Positions 13,633-23,504 of a stretch of DNA of 24,691 bases are shown here, piece after piece. The DNA comes from a virus: positions 1 to 24,691 of IMG/VR virus record IMGVR_UViG_3300033143_000377; one strand, written 5' to 3'. Numbering within the stretch: position 1 is the first letter of the stretch; each line of letters begins with the position of its first letter. The notes beneath the pieces are model-generated. The model ran no database searches and was not told the origin of the DNA. It saw only the letters and a program-made list of their open reading frames with translations. Made by a program: the position numbers and the translations under genes.

Positions 13633-14093
13633 TGATTGAATGGGTAAAGCCAACAGCAGCACTAGTTGAATCCATTGCTGCTGACATGCGACAAGCTGAC
13701 GTTGAAGAAGTGTGGGCCTCGAATCATCACACACCGATTGAATCGATGATGAAGGGTTGGGCTTTGTCTGACTTCTCAACGATTGCAGTGAACGAGATAG
13801 GTGAGCCATTGGTGATGATTGGTCTCGTTAAGCGCGACGTGTTGACGGGGTCAGGTGTCGTGTGGATGCTTGGCGCTAACAGAGCGATGAAGCATAAGAA
13901 AGAATTTTTTACACAGACTAAACCCGTCATTGATGAAATGCTGACTATATGTCTTAGATTGTGTAACATGGTGCACAGTAAGAATACAAACAGTATTACA
14001 TGGTTGAAGTGGTTAGGGTTCACAATTGAAGAACCTGAACCGCATGGTCCTGATAATGAACTGTTCCATCGATTCCATTTAGAAAGGTATTAA
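13632..14093 (+). CDS. T7 gp13-like virion/GNAT-fold protein
   Basis: The 153-residue protein resembles T7 gp13 (138 residues) and the related GNAT-like DUF2833 group. The central GWALSDFSTIAVNEIGEPLV (residues about 42-61), VVWMLGANRAM (about 76-86) and the final NTNSITWLKWLGF (about 118-130) are the usual landmarks. In T7 it is needed for morphogenesis of infective particles, although it is not a major virion component. Whether it retains acetyl-CoA binding is not clear; the canonical R/Q-x-x-G-x-G/A loop is not evident. Its start overlaps the stop of the nozzle gene (TAATG), and it is followed by the three ejection-protein genes as in T7. Confidence 0.8.
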   Translation: MIEWVKPTAALVESIAADMRQADVEEVWASNHHTPIESMMKGWALSDFSTIAVNEIGEPLVMIGLVKRDVLTGSGVVWMLGANRAMKHKKEFFTQTKPVIDEMLTICLRLCNMVHSKNTNSITWLKWLGFTIEEPEPHGPDNELFHRFHLERY

Positions 14094-14095
14094 AC

Positions 14096-14641
14096 ATGTG
14101 TGAACCAGCAACGATTATGGCAGTGACGGCAGTGGTATCTGCGGGTTTTGCAGCCAACCAACAAATTAAACAAGGTAAGTTTCAGGAGTCTACTGCTGAG
14201 TACAATGCTCGTGTAGCTGAGAATCAAGCAGAAGAAACCCGTAACGCTGGTGTTGAAGCGGAGAACATTCAACGCAAGAAGACTGCTGAACTGTTATCCA
14301 AACAACGTGCACAGCTCGGTGCTGCTAATGTTGATTTGTCATCAGGTTCAGCTTTACAGTTACAAGAAGAAACTGAAGCACTTGGTGAAGCAGACGCTTT
14401 ACGTATCCGCAGTAACTTTGAAGGTCAAGCCGGTGCATTGAACACTGGTGCTGACTTAACTGCTGCATCAGGTCAATTCGCTGAATCAGCAGGTAAAAGT
14501 GCTGCAACGGGTACATTGTTGAGTGGTGCGGGTAAAGTGATAGGGTCTGGTGTTGCTGATAAGTGGTTCACACCAACGAGTGCCGCGTCGCAAAACTTAG
14601 CCGGTACACCAACGGTTGATTACAATTTAGGAGTCGCGTAA
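14096..14641 (+). CDS. Internal virion (ejection) protein, T7 gp14-like
   Basis: The 181-residue protein has the layout of T7 gp14 (196 residues). A short N-terminal hydrophobic helix ATIMAVTAVVSAGFAANQ (residues 5-22) is followed by a long Ala/Glu/Gln/Arg-rich helical region (KFQESTAEYNARVAENQAE, then QRKKTAELLSKQRAQLGAAN). Conserved LSSGSALQL comes next, then a Gly/Ala/Ser-rich tail. gp14 proteins are ejected with the genome and are thought to form the outer-membrane channel. GAAAGG (14082-14087) lies 8 nt before the ATG. The stop overlaps the next start (TAATG). Confidence 0.8.
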   Translation: MCEPATIMAVTAVVSAGFAANQQIKQGKFQESTAEYNARVAENQAEETRNAGVEAENIQRKKTAELLSKQRAQLGAANVDLSSGSALQLQEETEALGEADALRIRSNFEGQAGALNTGADLTAASGQFAESAGKSAATGTLLSGAGKVIGSGVADKWFTPTSAASQNLAGTPTVDYNLGVA

Positions 14642-16272
14642 TGCCTAAAGTCGCAACATACGGACAGCAACAGGTTCGCACCAATGTGGTCAGTCAACCA
14701 CGTGCTGATGCTTCAGCAGGTAACGCTGCGTTTCGAGCTAACACTCAAGCGGTTCAAGGTCTTGCATCTGTTGCTCAAGCGGGTGCACAAATGGTTCAAC
14801 GCATTGACACCACTTCAGCAGAAGAAGCATTGGTGCAATTCGAGCGTGACAAAAACAATTTATTCTTTGAACCTGAGACTGGTTACTTCAACACTCAAGG
14901 TAAGAATGCTTTCGATAACGCCAATGCTGCGAGTGAGTCACTAGTTGATTTGAAGAAGAAGTATGGTGAGTCACTTAACCAGAATTCACGCACCATGTTT
15001 GACAAGTCTGCTGATTTACATATCACACGTAGTCAAGCAGACATTGCACGTCATTCAGCTAAAGGTTTGAAGTCGTGGGAAGTTGCCACGATTAGATCAC
15101 AAGTTGAGAACACAGTTGAGAATGCTTCATTGTACTGGAATCAACCTGACAAGTTAGCAGTGCAGAATGCATTAGGTCGTCAAGCGATCCTTGATGCTGC
15201 TGAACTTGAAGGTATCGGTGCTGAAGCAACTAACGAACGGTTGCAGACCTACGACTCATCATTCACTAAAACAGCTATTACATCGGCTGTCAGTAGCAGT
15301 GCTGCTGAAGGTGCGACCATGTTAGAGAAACACGGTGCTAAGTTGGAAGGTCCTGACAAAGTTAGAATTGAAAAAGATATTGTGGCTAAAGCTAAAGCTG
15401 AGAAACTGCAAGCTGACTCACAGCAAGCTATTCTTACTGGTACAAAGTTAGTCGATATGTATGATAGTCGTGAAGAAGTACGTGAACAGGTTAACAGTAT
15501 CGAAGACCCTGAGTTACGTAAGAAAACGATGACTGAATCAATGCGACAATTCAACCTGAAGAAACAGGGTGAGTCTGAAGCACAAGCAGGTTCATACGAG
15601 GATGCTGAGTCACACATCATTGAAGGGGGCTCTGCTGAAACATACCAAGCTATTGACCCTGAAGGTTGGGAGCGTCTATCTACTAAACAGAAAGTTAGCA
15701 TTGAATCAGGTAAAGCGGTCATCACTGATTGGAATGTTTACACTGACTTGGTGTTATTACCTAAAGAACAATTATCAAAGATCAACCCTACTGAACACTT
15801 CCACCAACTTGCACCATCTGAACGTAAGAGCTTGGTGAGTGCGGTTAAGACTGCGGGTGGGACTGGTTCAAGCAAAGACAAGATTGACCATCAGATAGGT
15901 CGCACACGTAGTGCACAGACGACCATTGCCGTTGAGCAAGTGATAGGTAAGAAGTCGAAGTGGAATGATAAGCGACGTAAACAAGCTGATGCATTCTATG
16001 ACTTGTTAGATGGTGAAGTGAAGTTCCGTGAAAGCGAAAAAGGGAGCAACTTGTCATCAGAAGAATTCACGAATGTGTTGTCAGATTTAACTCGTGAGGT
16101 TACTATTGAGCGTAGTGCATTCGGTGTTGATTTCCTATACCCTGATGTAGAACAAAATGTTACAGAGATACCACCTGAAAATGTAAGAGTGTTAAGTAAA
16201 TTCTTACGTGATAACGGTATACCGGTTACTTCTGATAACTTACTTAAAGCTCAACGACAGGCAACAAAATAA
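14641..16272 (+). CDS. Internal virion (ejection) protein, T7 gp15-like position
   Basis: The 543-residue protein is highly helical, polar and low in cysteine, as expected for the second ejection protein; T7 gp15 is longer (747). Residues about 74-120 contain FFEPETGYFNTQGKNAFDNA and LVDLKKKYGESLNQNSRTMF, a YFN.QGK.A motif I recognise from gp15-like proteins. The rest is mainly long helices (VEQVIGKKSKWNDKRRKQA, for example). No transglycosylase, endopeptidase or other catalytic signature is visible. In T7 this protein forms part of the periplasmic tunnel. AGGAG (14629-14633) lies 7 nt before the ATG. The stop overlaps the start of the giant ejection protein (TAATG). Confidence 0.75.
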   Translation: MPKVATYGQQQVRTNVVSQPRADASAGNAAFRANTQAVQGLASVAQAGAQMVQRIDTTSAEEALVQFERDKNNLFFEPETGYFNTQGKNAFDNANAASESLVDLKKKYGESLNQNSRTMFDKSADLHITRSQADIARHSAKGLKSWEVATIRSQVENTVENASLYWNQPDKLAVQNALGRQAILDAAELEGIGAEATNERLQTYDSSFTKTAITSAVSSSAAEGATMLEKHGAKLEGPDKVRIEKDIVAKAKAEKLQADSQQAILTGTKLVDMYDSREEVREQVNSIEDPELRKKTMTESMRQFNLKKQGESEAQAGSYEDAESHIIEGGSAETYQAIDPEGWERLSTKQKVSIESGKAVITDWNVYTDLVLLPKEQLSKINPTEHFHQLAPSERKSLVSAVKTAGGTGSSKDKIDHQIGRTRSAQTTIAVEQVIGKKSKWNDKRRKQADAFYDLLDGEVKFRESEKGSNLSSEEFTNVLSDLTREVTIERSAFGVDFLYPDVEQNVTEIPPENVRVLSKFLRDNGIPVTSDNLLKAQRQATK

Positions 16273-19200
16273 TGGCAGATTTAAACCTTGAGAATATTGA
16301 CCTCGGTGGATTCGGATTAAACGACGAAGACCCACAACAGACACAGCTTAACGCTAACATGAACGAGGCTATCAAGGTTGACCCTGTTCAACATGCTAAG
16401 ACAACACAACTCAGTCAAGAATCTGGTGTACCTGAATTCGCTGTCAAATCTGATCCTGCACAAGTTGAGCATAAGCTGAAGCTTGACAAGATTAATCTTG
16501 AAGGTATGACACAGCGTGCACCGAAGACTTCCAAGTATCTCACTGATGATGTAAACAACTCAGTCATCGCCCAAGAAGATGTTATCAGTAACCTGCTTGA
16601 AGGTATCGAAAAGACATTTGATGGCATGGGTCGTTCCATTGGTATCAGCTTCGAGTCACAAGCTAAAGGCGCATTACTAGCGGGTAACGAAGGTACATCT
16701 GACCGCATTGAAGACTTGATACCAGCTAGTGCTATGCCCATGGGTATGGAGGCTGATGCAATGTTCATGTCACGTGAGCTTGCTGCTAACTTCGGTATTG
16801 AAACAGATGAACAACTTACTGCTGCTAAACTGCAAACATCTGAACGATTGATTGGTGAGATTCAATCACTTGATGCAGAGCGTAAACTGTTAACGCCTAA
16901 AGACATGAACATTGTGCAAGAAGGTGTTCGCGCAGGTGTAGAGTCACTTGCTAACATGGCACCCGGTTTCAGTTTAATGGTGTTATCTGGTGGTCGTGCG
17001 GCCCCATTACTTACAACGATCGGTGCACAAACATTCTCAGGGTCATTCGGTAAAGGTCGTGCTGAAGGTTTGAACTCTGAAGAAGCTGCATGGTTTGCTA
17101 GCATCGATGCAGCTATTGAAGTGGGAACTGAGTTGATACCACTGAAAACACTATCGACCATGCTTACCGGTAGCACTAAAGGTTTCACTAAAGGTGCGTT
17201 GAAGTTTGCTGTACAAGAGATGGGTACGGAGCAACTTGCTACTGCATTACAGACAGTCAATTCATACGCGTTCGGTTTAGATAAAGAATTGGAAAACGCC
17301 ACGACAACGGGTGAGATGATTGAGATACAACTTCGTCGTCAAGCAGTTACTGCCATAGCTACGATTGTTGCAGGTGGTACACAGATAGCTGCGGTTGGTA
17401 CAGTCAAGAAGACTGTTGCAAAATTAACACAAACAGAACAACAACAAGAAAATCAAGGTGAGGTTGAACAACGTAACCTCGATAAGCTGAGTGCTGACTC
17501 TGATAAGTCTAAACTGAAAGAACGTGACGTTGAATCATTCAAGCAGTTTGTGCGTGAAGCTGATGGTGAGAACAATACCAACGTGTTCATCGATGGTGTT
17601 CAAACATCACTATACTTACAAAGTAAAACCCCTGAAGAAGTTCAGGATGACCCTGCGTTGACGATGCTTGCGAACGCGATGCGTGAGTCACGTGCCACGG
17701 GTACTGACATAGCGATACCGATTGACGACTTCATGGGTGACATCACCGGTACTGAATCGTTCGTTGAGTTACGTGAACACATGACAATGAGTGATGAAAC
17801 AGTTTCACCATTTCGTCAAGAACAGCATAAAGTTGAGACTGAATCATATGTTGAGACATTGATTGCTGAAGCAGAAGAGAACGCATCTGAGTACGTTGAA
17901 GCACAAGAGATTTACACCAGTGTTCGCGATCAACTGATTGACACTGGTGCAGTGAACTCTGCTAATGCTTCAATCATGGCGCAGATGGTACCAGCGTGGG
18001 CAACAGCTCAAGCACGTCGTAGTGGTAAGTCAGTACAGCAAGTTTACTCTGATGCAGGTCTAACAATTGAAGGTCCTCAGTCGGGTGAGTTGTCACGTCT
18101 TGAAGGTGAGCAGGTGTTGACTCAAGAAAATTTGACACCGATCACTGACATTACATCAGAAGGGTCTGTGCAGGTTGACAGTAATAATCCTTTCTTGTTT
18201 GATTTTGATCCTAATACTTTCACTGTTAGGGAAAGTGTATTCAAAGATGTTGAAGGTGACACTCGTGACCCACTTAAACTTAAACCTATAACCGTTACAG
18301 TTCGCGATGGTGAGACTGTCATACTGGATGGTCATCACAGAACTAAGATAGCGCAAGAAACCGGTAATGCAGTGCGTGCTGTTGTGATACCTGCTGAAGA
18401 TGTTGACGCAATGGAAGCTGATGGGGTTCACCCTGCTGAAATGAGAAGTGAATGGGTCGCATCAGGTAAAATGAGTGGTCGAAAACAACAAGAACAGTTT
18501 GCACAATCACCATTGAAATCTGTTGACCTTATAGATTTTAGCGATCAACAACTCGCGGTGAAGATGGTTGAACTTGATGCAGGTACACCATTGTTCAATG
18601 AGTTTGATACTGAGCAATTCCCACATGTCGATACTGTCAAAAAAGAGTCAGGTCAATCACCAGTGTTAGGTTTTCATAACATGATTCGCAACAGTTATGT
18701 AATGGGTGATGGTACGGTTTATCGTGCTAACCATAAAACAGGTAATGTGACGAAGGTTGATGAAATTGAATCGCGTAACTTTTTAAAGAATAAAATATTT
18801 AGTGCACAACGAAAAGCTGAACCAACTGTTGAAGAGGTTCAGGTTGAATCGGTACAAGAACAAATTCAAGAAGCTGCTGATAAAATTGAAATCACTGATC
18901 GTGAAGCTGCTGATACCAACTCATCCGAGTTTAAAAACTGGTTTGATGATTCTGTTGTGACTAAAGAAGACGGTTCACCATTGACCGTTTATCATGGTAC
19001 ACGTGCAGCAGTTGATGATTCATTCGTGTTCGACTATTCACGCATCGGTGAACAAGGTCGTGCGGAAGGTGCAGGTTTCTATTTCACACCAAATAAAAAC
19101 GTTGCTGACGGCTATGCAGATAATGGCGCAACACTTGAAGTTTACCTGTCCATTCAGAACCCTATCGATTTTAATCAAGAAGGTTTTGAAGATGAACAAC

Positions 19201-22200
19201 TGTTCAACATCGTTAAGCGTATTGCCGAATTAGAAGCTATTGAAGATGAAGCGAGTATTGCTGACGGTTTCCTGTCTAACTTTGGTGATGTATCTTTTGA
19301 AGGTGTAGATAGTGTAATACAGAATGCTGCTGACCTTATGTCAACCGATACCGCGCTTGATCAACTCAGTGGTATGGTTGGCGCAGGTGTCGGGGTTGAA
19401 GTAGTCAATCGAGCAACACAAGAAATCACAGGACACGATGGTGTGGTATCACAAGGTTTCAGTGGTCAAGGTGGTAAAGATGACCCGTTAATATATGTTG
19501 CATTCTTCCCTGAACAAATTAAATCAGCACAGAACATTGGTAAGTTCGATCCGAAAAGTCCTGACATATTCAAGCAAAACCAACCAGACACCGATGCTGC
19601 ACGTGGTTACTACGATCCTGAAAACAGTATCATACGTTTGACTGAAGCATCCGACTTGTCAACCTTCCTTCATGAGTTTGCACACTTCATGTATGAGATG
19701 GAAGCGTCAGGTAACACTGACATGAATGAAAGCATTAACAACTGGTACAAACGCAACGGTGAAGAAGTTGCTGCTGAAGCTACTAAGAACCTTAACGGTA
19801 ACTTTGATGCTATCAAACAGGGTGAACGTACTAACGACAACAAGCAGACTGTCACTGAAGCTGATGTGGTGAACTACCTTGACACAGGTTCATCAGGTAG
19901 CAAAGATAAAGATGCTGCTGTTCGTCGTGCTGTGCATGAGCAGTTTGCCCGTGGCTTTGAAACATATTTGATGGAAGGTAAAGCACCAAGTGTTGAACTG
20001 CGTAATGCATTCAGAACCTTTGCACGTTGGTTAGGTCAGATTTATCAATCACTACGTGGTGACTTAAACGTGAAACTTGATGCTGAGATGCGTGAAGTGT
20101 TTGATCGTTTACTTGCAACTGAAGAACAGATTGCTGCTGCTGAGTCGCGTGCACGAGTTGAACCAATGTTCACTGATGCTGCTATGGCAGGTATGACTGA
20201 AGAAGAATTCTCTGACTACCAACAACGTCAGGAAAAAGTCAAAGATGTTCAGACTGAAACATTGCGCGACCAAATGATTAAAGCGTTAACACGTAAGACT
20301 AAGAAGTGGTGGAACGAAGAAAAGTCTGATGTTATCGATGAAGAAATGGGTCGATTATCTACTGAACAAGTTTACTCTACTGCGGCACGTTTACGTGATG
20401 GTGACATCAAGCTTGACACTGCTTCAGTAAAAGAGATAGCTGGTGAAGAACGTACCGATAAGCTTGGTCGCAAGTCCATCCGTGTATCGGACAAGTTACG
20501 TGGTATGACTGCGAAAGGTCAGAAAGGTGTTCACCCTGATGAAGCTGCTGCATTCTTAGGTTACTCATCTGGTGCTGAGATGTTGAACGAGTTAATGACT
20601 GCACCACCAATTAAAGAAACTGCTGAGACTAATGCAGAAGCTATCATGGTTGAACGTCACGGTGACATCTTCACCGATGGTACGATTGAGCAACAAGCTG
20701 ATGAAGCAGTGCAGAATGAAGAACGTGGTAAGTTGATTCTTCATGAGTTGAAGATTCTTGCACGTGGTACGAACCAACGCACACTTGACCGTCAAACGGT
20801 GAAGACGATTGCTGAAGAACGTATCGGTAACTTGTCATTCAAAGAAATTCACCCTGGTAAGTATCGTAAAGCTGAAGTACGAGCTGCACAAGAATCTGCA
20901 CGCATGTTAGCTGAAGGTAATAAAGACGGTGCTGCACAAGCTAAAGCACGTCAATCTTTAAACTATTACCTTGGTATGGCTGCTACTGAAGCGAAGAATG
21001 AAACAGTTAAAATTGTTGACCGTATGGGTCGTTACAATAAGAAGAAGGTACGTGAAGAAATTCAGAAAGCTGAAGGTGGTTACTGGGGTCAGATAGTCAA
21101 GATACTTGAACGCTTTGAATTCAGAAAAACTGCATCATTAGCATCTGTTGATCAAGTTAACCAAGACATTAACACGTGGGCTAAAGAACGCATGGACATC
21201 GACGGTGACGGTCTTGTACTTCACAATGCGGTGTTAAATGAATCGTATGTCACCCATTGGAAAAATGTTGCTTACAGCGATTTACAGGGTGTCAATGACT
21301 CAGTGAAGAACATTGAACATGTTGCACGTTACGCTAACAAGCTGACACGGATGGGTGAAGAAATTGAATACAATAAATTAGTCGATAAGTTGGTGACAAC
21401 TGCGGCTGAAACTGGTACGGGTCGATTCAAAAAATCTGCAAGTGTTGCTGATGACCTGAGTTGGGTCGAAGCTAAAGGTCGTTGGTCGATGGCTCAGATG
21501 TCAAAGATACCTTACATGATGTCGTGGATGGATGGGATGGATCGAGTAGGTACATGGTTCACCACATTCTCACAACCGATGACGGACGCGTATAGTGCTG
21601 AGTTAGAATTGTTCAAAGAAGTTGGTGAACCTGTCATTGACATGATCAAGAACAGAAGTAAAGCAGACGAGAAACGTCACAATACAACATTCTTCATCCC
21701 TGAAATTAAAGACACAGCAGGTGGCACTCATACCGGTAACTTGAAAGGTCATGAGATTGTTGCAGTTGCATTGAACACTGGTAATGCTGGTAACCTTAGA
21801 AAGCTTTTACTCGGTGAACAGTGGGCCACTGAAGACAGTGGTGACATCAGCTTAGAAAATCCTAAGTTGCAAGCTGTGCTGAAGCATATGACTGAATCCG
21901 ATTGGAATATGGTTCAGACTATTTGGGATCAGATAGATATTCTTTATCCTAAACTTGCTGAAGTGCACCGTCGCACTACTGGACTTGTACCACCTAAAGT
22001 TGAAGCTACACCAGTTGTGACAGACTTCGGTACATTTAAAGGTGGTTACTACCCTGTTAAATATGACCCAACTCGTGACAATAAAGCTGCTGAGTTTGAA
22101 GAACGTAAAGATGCAGAAGTGGGCTCAATGTTTGCGAGTAACGCCAGCATACAATCATCGGTGAACACTGGTTCAACGAATGAGCGTACCGGTTACTTTG

Positions 22201-23468
22201 CACCAATGCATTTGACATTGAACGTGGTTCCTAATCATATTCAAGAAACGATACATTACATCACCCACCATGACGCAGTGCGTGAAGTCAACAGATTACT
22301 ACGTGACCCACGGGTGAAGGATGCTGTGACTTCTAAACTTGGCCCTGAAGAATTCGCACAACTTAAACCATGGTTGAATGATATTGCTAAAGATGGACGC
22401 AATGCACCGAATAAATCGATTGTTGATGCGATGTTCAACAAATTACGTTTAGGTACGACACTTGGTGTGATGGGCTTCAAAGCTTCAACGGGTATCATTC
22501 AGATAAGTGGTTTGTCTAACACCATTGCTGAAGTGGGTATGGGTCCAGTGATGCAGTCTATGCGTACAATACTTGGCAGCCCTAGCACGATAAAAAGTGC
22601 ATGGGAGTTTGCTAATGAGAAATCTAAAGTATTGAAGCATCGTACTAAGACAATGGATCGCGAGATGATGAACGCAATGCAACAACTCGAAAGTAAACGC
22701 GGTGTGTTAGCCGCGGTTCAAGAAGCTTCAATGAAGCACATTGCATACATACAGACGTATATGGTGGATTTACCATCATGGCACGCTGCATACATTAAGG
22801 AACTCAGTGAGTCAGGTGATGAAGCTAAAGCTTTTCAGTATGCAGATTGGGTGATTGAGAATGTCCAAGGGTCAGGTGTAACTAAAGACATGGCTGCATT
22901 GATGCGTAACCAAACGAAGACACACACTATATTCACCATGTTCATGACATTCTTCAGTGCATTGTGGAACTTGCAACGTGACATGGTGAAAGGTGGTAAG
23001 TCTGGTGCATACTCAACAACTACGTTAGCCGCTAAGACAATGTTCCTTTTCACCATACCTGTATTGTTTGAGATGATAATGCGTGGTGAATTTGCTAAAG
23101 AAGATGAAGAACCTGAAGAGTTACTACAAAAGTCATTGACTAAAGTTGCACTATACCCTATTACATCTATACCGTTTGTTCGTGATGTAGTCAACGGTGT
23201 CTTCGGTGGGTACGGTTACAATGCTTCACCTGTTACGTCTATCGTAGAACAAGGGTTGCAAGGGTTACAAGGTGCGGGTAAAGCGGTTCTTGCTGATGAT
23301 GAACTGACAAAGAGTCAAGTTAAATCAATCAGTAAATTAGCAGGTGCAGGTTTAGGTGTACCAGGTACAGGTCAAGCATGGGCAACAGGTGAACATTTGT
23401 ATGACGTTCTCGCTGAAGGTGAAGAGTTCACCACACACCAATTCTTGTTTGGTCCTGCGCGTAAATAG
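16272..23468 (+). CDS. Giant polyvalent ejection protein: ParB-like, ART-like and zincin-like segments
   Basis: The 2398-residue protein fills the place of T7 gp16 (1318). Segments in order: disordered acidic N-terminus (1-110); helical hydrophobic region with possible membrane helices (225-258, 358-378); ParB/sulfiredoxin-like segment (about 645-735) with ILDGHHRTKIAQE (684-696); ADP-ribosyltransferase-like segment typical of polyvalent proteins (about 895-1105) with VYHGTR (906-911), GFYFT (935-939), YLSIQNP (958-964) and FFPEQIKSA; gluzincin-like HEFAH (1134-1138) with possible third ligand E1223 in HEQFARGFE; long helical central region; DIDGDG loop (1642-1647); LPD38-like C-terminus with hydrophobic stretches (2218-2235, 2252-2268). 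No transglycosylase motif was found. Such proteins enter the host with the DNA, where the enzymatic segments could modify or cut host proteins. Domain calls are by motif recognition. Confidence 0.85.
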   Translation: MADLNLENIDLGGFGLNDEDPQQTQLNANMNEAIKVDPVQHAKTTQLSQESGVPEFAVKSDPAQVEHKLKLDKINLEGMTQRAPKTSKYLTDDVNNSVIAQEDVISNLLEGIEKTFDGMGRSIGISFESQAKGALLAGNEGTSDRIEDLIPASAMPMGMEADAMFMSRELAANFGIETDEQLTAAKLQTSERLIGEIQSLDAERKLLTPKDMNIVQEGVRAGVESLANMAPGFSLMVLSGGRAAPLLTTIGAQTFSGSFGKGRAEGLNSEEAAWFASIDAAIEVGTELIPLKTLSTMLTGSTKGFTKGALKFAVQEMGTEQLATALQTVNSYAFGLDKELENATTTGEMIEIQLRRQAVTAIATIVAGGTQIAAVGTVKKTVAKLTQTEQQQENQGEVEQRNLDKLSADSDKSKLKERDVESFKQFVREADGENNTNVFIDGVQTSLYLQSKTPEEVQDDPALTMLANAMRESRATGTDIAIPIDDFMGDITGTESFVELREHMTMSDETVSPFRQEQHKVETESYVETLIAEAEENASEYVEAQEIYTSVRDQLIDTGAVNSANASIMAQMVPAWATAQARRSGKSVQQVYSDAGLTIEGPQSGELSRLEGEQVLTQENLTPITDITSEGSVQVDSNNPFLFDFDPNTFTVRESVFKDVEGDTRDPLKLKPITVTVRDGETVILDGHHRTKIAQETGNAVRAVVIPAEDVDAMEADGVHPAEMRSEWVASGKMSGRKQQEQFAQSPLKSVDLIDFSDQQLAVKMVELDAGTPLFNEFDTEQFPHVDTVKKESGQSPVLGFHNMIRNSYVMGDGTVYRANHKTGNVTKVDEIESRNFLKNKIFSAQRKAEPTVEEVQVESVQEQIQEAADKIEITDREAADTNSSEFKNWFDDSVVTKEDGSPLTVYHGTRAAVDDSFVFDYSRIGEQGRAEGAGFYFTPNKNVADGYADNGATLEVYLSIQNPIDFNQEGFEDEQLFNIVKRIAELEAIEDEASIADGFLSNFGDVSFEGVDSVIQNAADLMSTDTALDQLSGMVGAGVGVEVVNRATQEITGHDGVVSQGFSGQGGKDDPLIYVAFFPEQIKSAQNIGKFDPKSPDIFKQNQPDTDAARGYYDPENSIIRLTEASDLSTFLHEFAHFMYEMEASGNTDMNESINNWYKRNGEEVAAEATKNLNGNFDAIKQGERTNDNKQTVTEADVVNYLDTGSSGSKDKDAAVRRAVHEQFARGFETYLMEGKAPSVELRNAFRTFARWLGQIYQSLRGDLNVKLDAEMREVFDRLLATEEQIAAAESRARVEPMFTDAAMAGMTEEEFSDYQQRQEKVKDVQTETLRDQMIKALTRKTKKWWNEEKSDVIDEEMGRLSTEQVYSTAARLRDGDIKLDTASVKEIAGEERTDKLGRKSIRVSDKLRGMTAKGQKGVHPDEAAAFLGYSSGAEMLNELMTAPPIKETAETNAEAIMVERHGDIFTDGTIEQQADEAVQNEERGKLILHELKILARGTNQRTLDRQTVKTIAEERIGNLSFKEIHPGKYRKAEVRAAQESARMLAEGNKDGAAQAKARQSLNYYLGMAATEAKNETVKIVDRMGRYNKKKVREEIQKAEGGYWGQIVKILERFEFRKTASLASVDQVNQDINTWAKERMDIDGDGLVLHNAVLNESYVTHWKNVAYSDLQGVNDSVKNIEHVARYANKLTRMGEEIEYNKLVDKLVTTAAETGTGRFKKSASVADDLSWVEAKGRWSMAQMSKIPYMMSWMDGMDRVGTWFTTFSQPMTDAYSAELELFKEVGEPVIDMIKNRSKADEKRHNTTFFIPEIKDTAGGTHTGNLKGHEIVAVALNTGNAGNLRKLLLGEQWATEDSGDISLENPKLQAVLKHMTESDWNMVQTIWDQIDILYPKLAEVHRRTTGLVPPKVEATPVVTDFGTFKGGYYPVKYDPTRDNKAAEFEERKDAEVGSMFASNASIQSSVNTGSTNERTGYFAPMHLTLNVVPNHIQETIHYITHHDAVREVNRLLRDPRVKDAVTSKLGPEEFAQLKPWLNDIAKDGRNAPNKSIVDAMFNKLRLGTTLGVMGFKASTGIIQISGLSNTIAEVGMGPVMQSMRTILGSPSTIKSAWEFANEKSKVLKHRTKTMDREMMNAMQQLESKRGVLAAVQEASMKHIAYIQTYMVDLPSWHAAYIKELSESGDEAKAFQYADWVIENVQGSGVTKDMAALMRNQTKTHTIFTMFMTFFSALWNLQRDMVKGGKSGAYSTTTLAAKTMFLFTIPVLFEMIMRGEFAKEDEEPEELLQKSLTKVALYPITSIPFVRDVVNGVFGGYGYNASPVTSIVEQGLQGLQGAGKAVLADDELTKSQVKSISKLAGAGLGVPGTGQAWATGEHLYDVLAEGEEFTTHQFLFGPARK

Positions 23469-23504
23469 TGATAAACTTTAATCAATATAATTCGGAGCTT
23501 CACC

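Noticed and set aside
15249-15725. Minus-strand frame of 158 codons opposite the gp15-like gene
   Set aside because: Ser/Cys-rich translation typical of an antisense shadow; the + frame has consistent codon use and protein features.
16862-17302. Minus-strand frame of 146 codons inside the giant protein gene
   Set aside because: Antisense shadow of a continuous 7.2-kb coding frame, without signals of its own.
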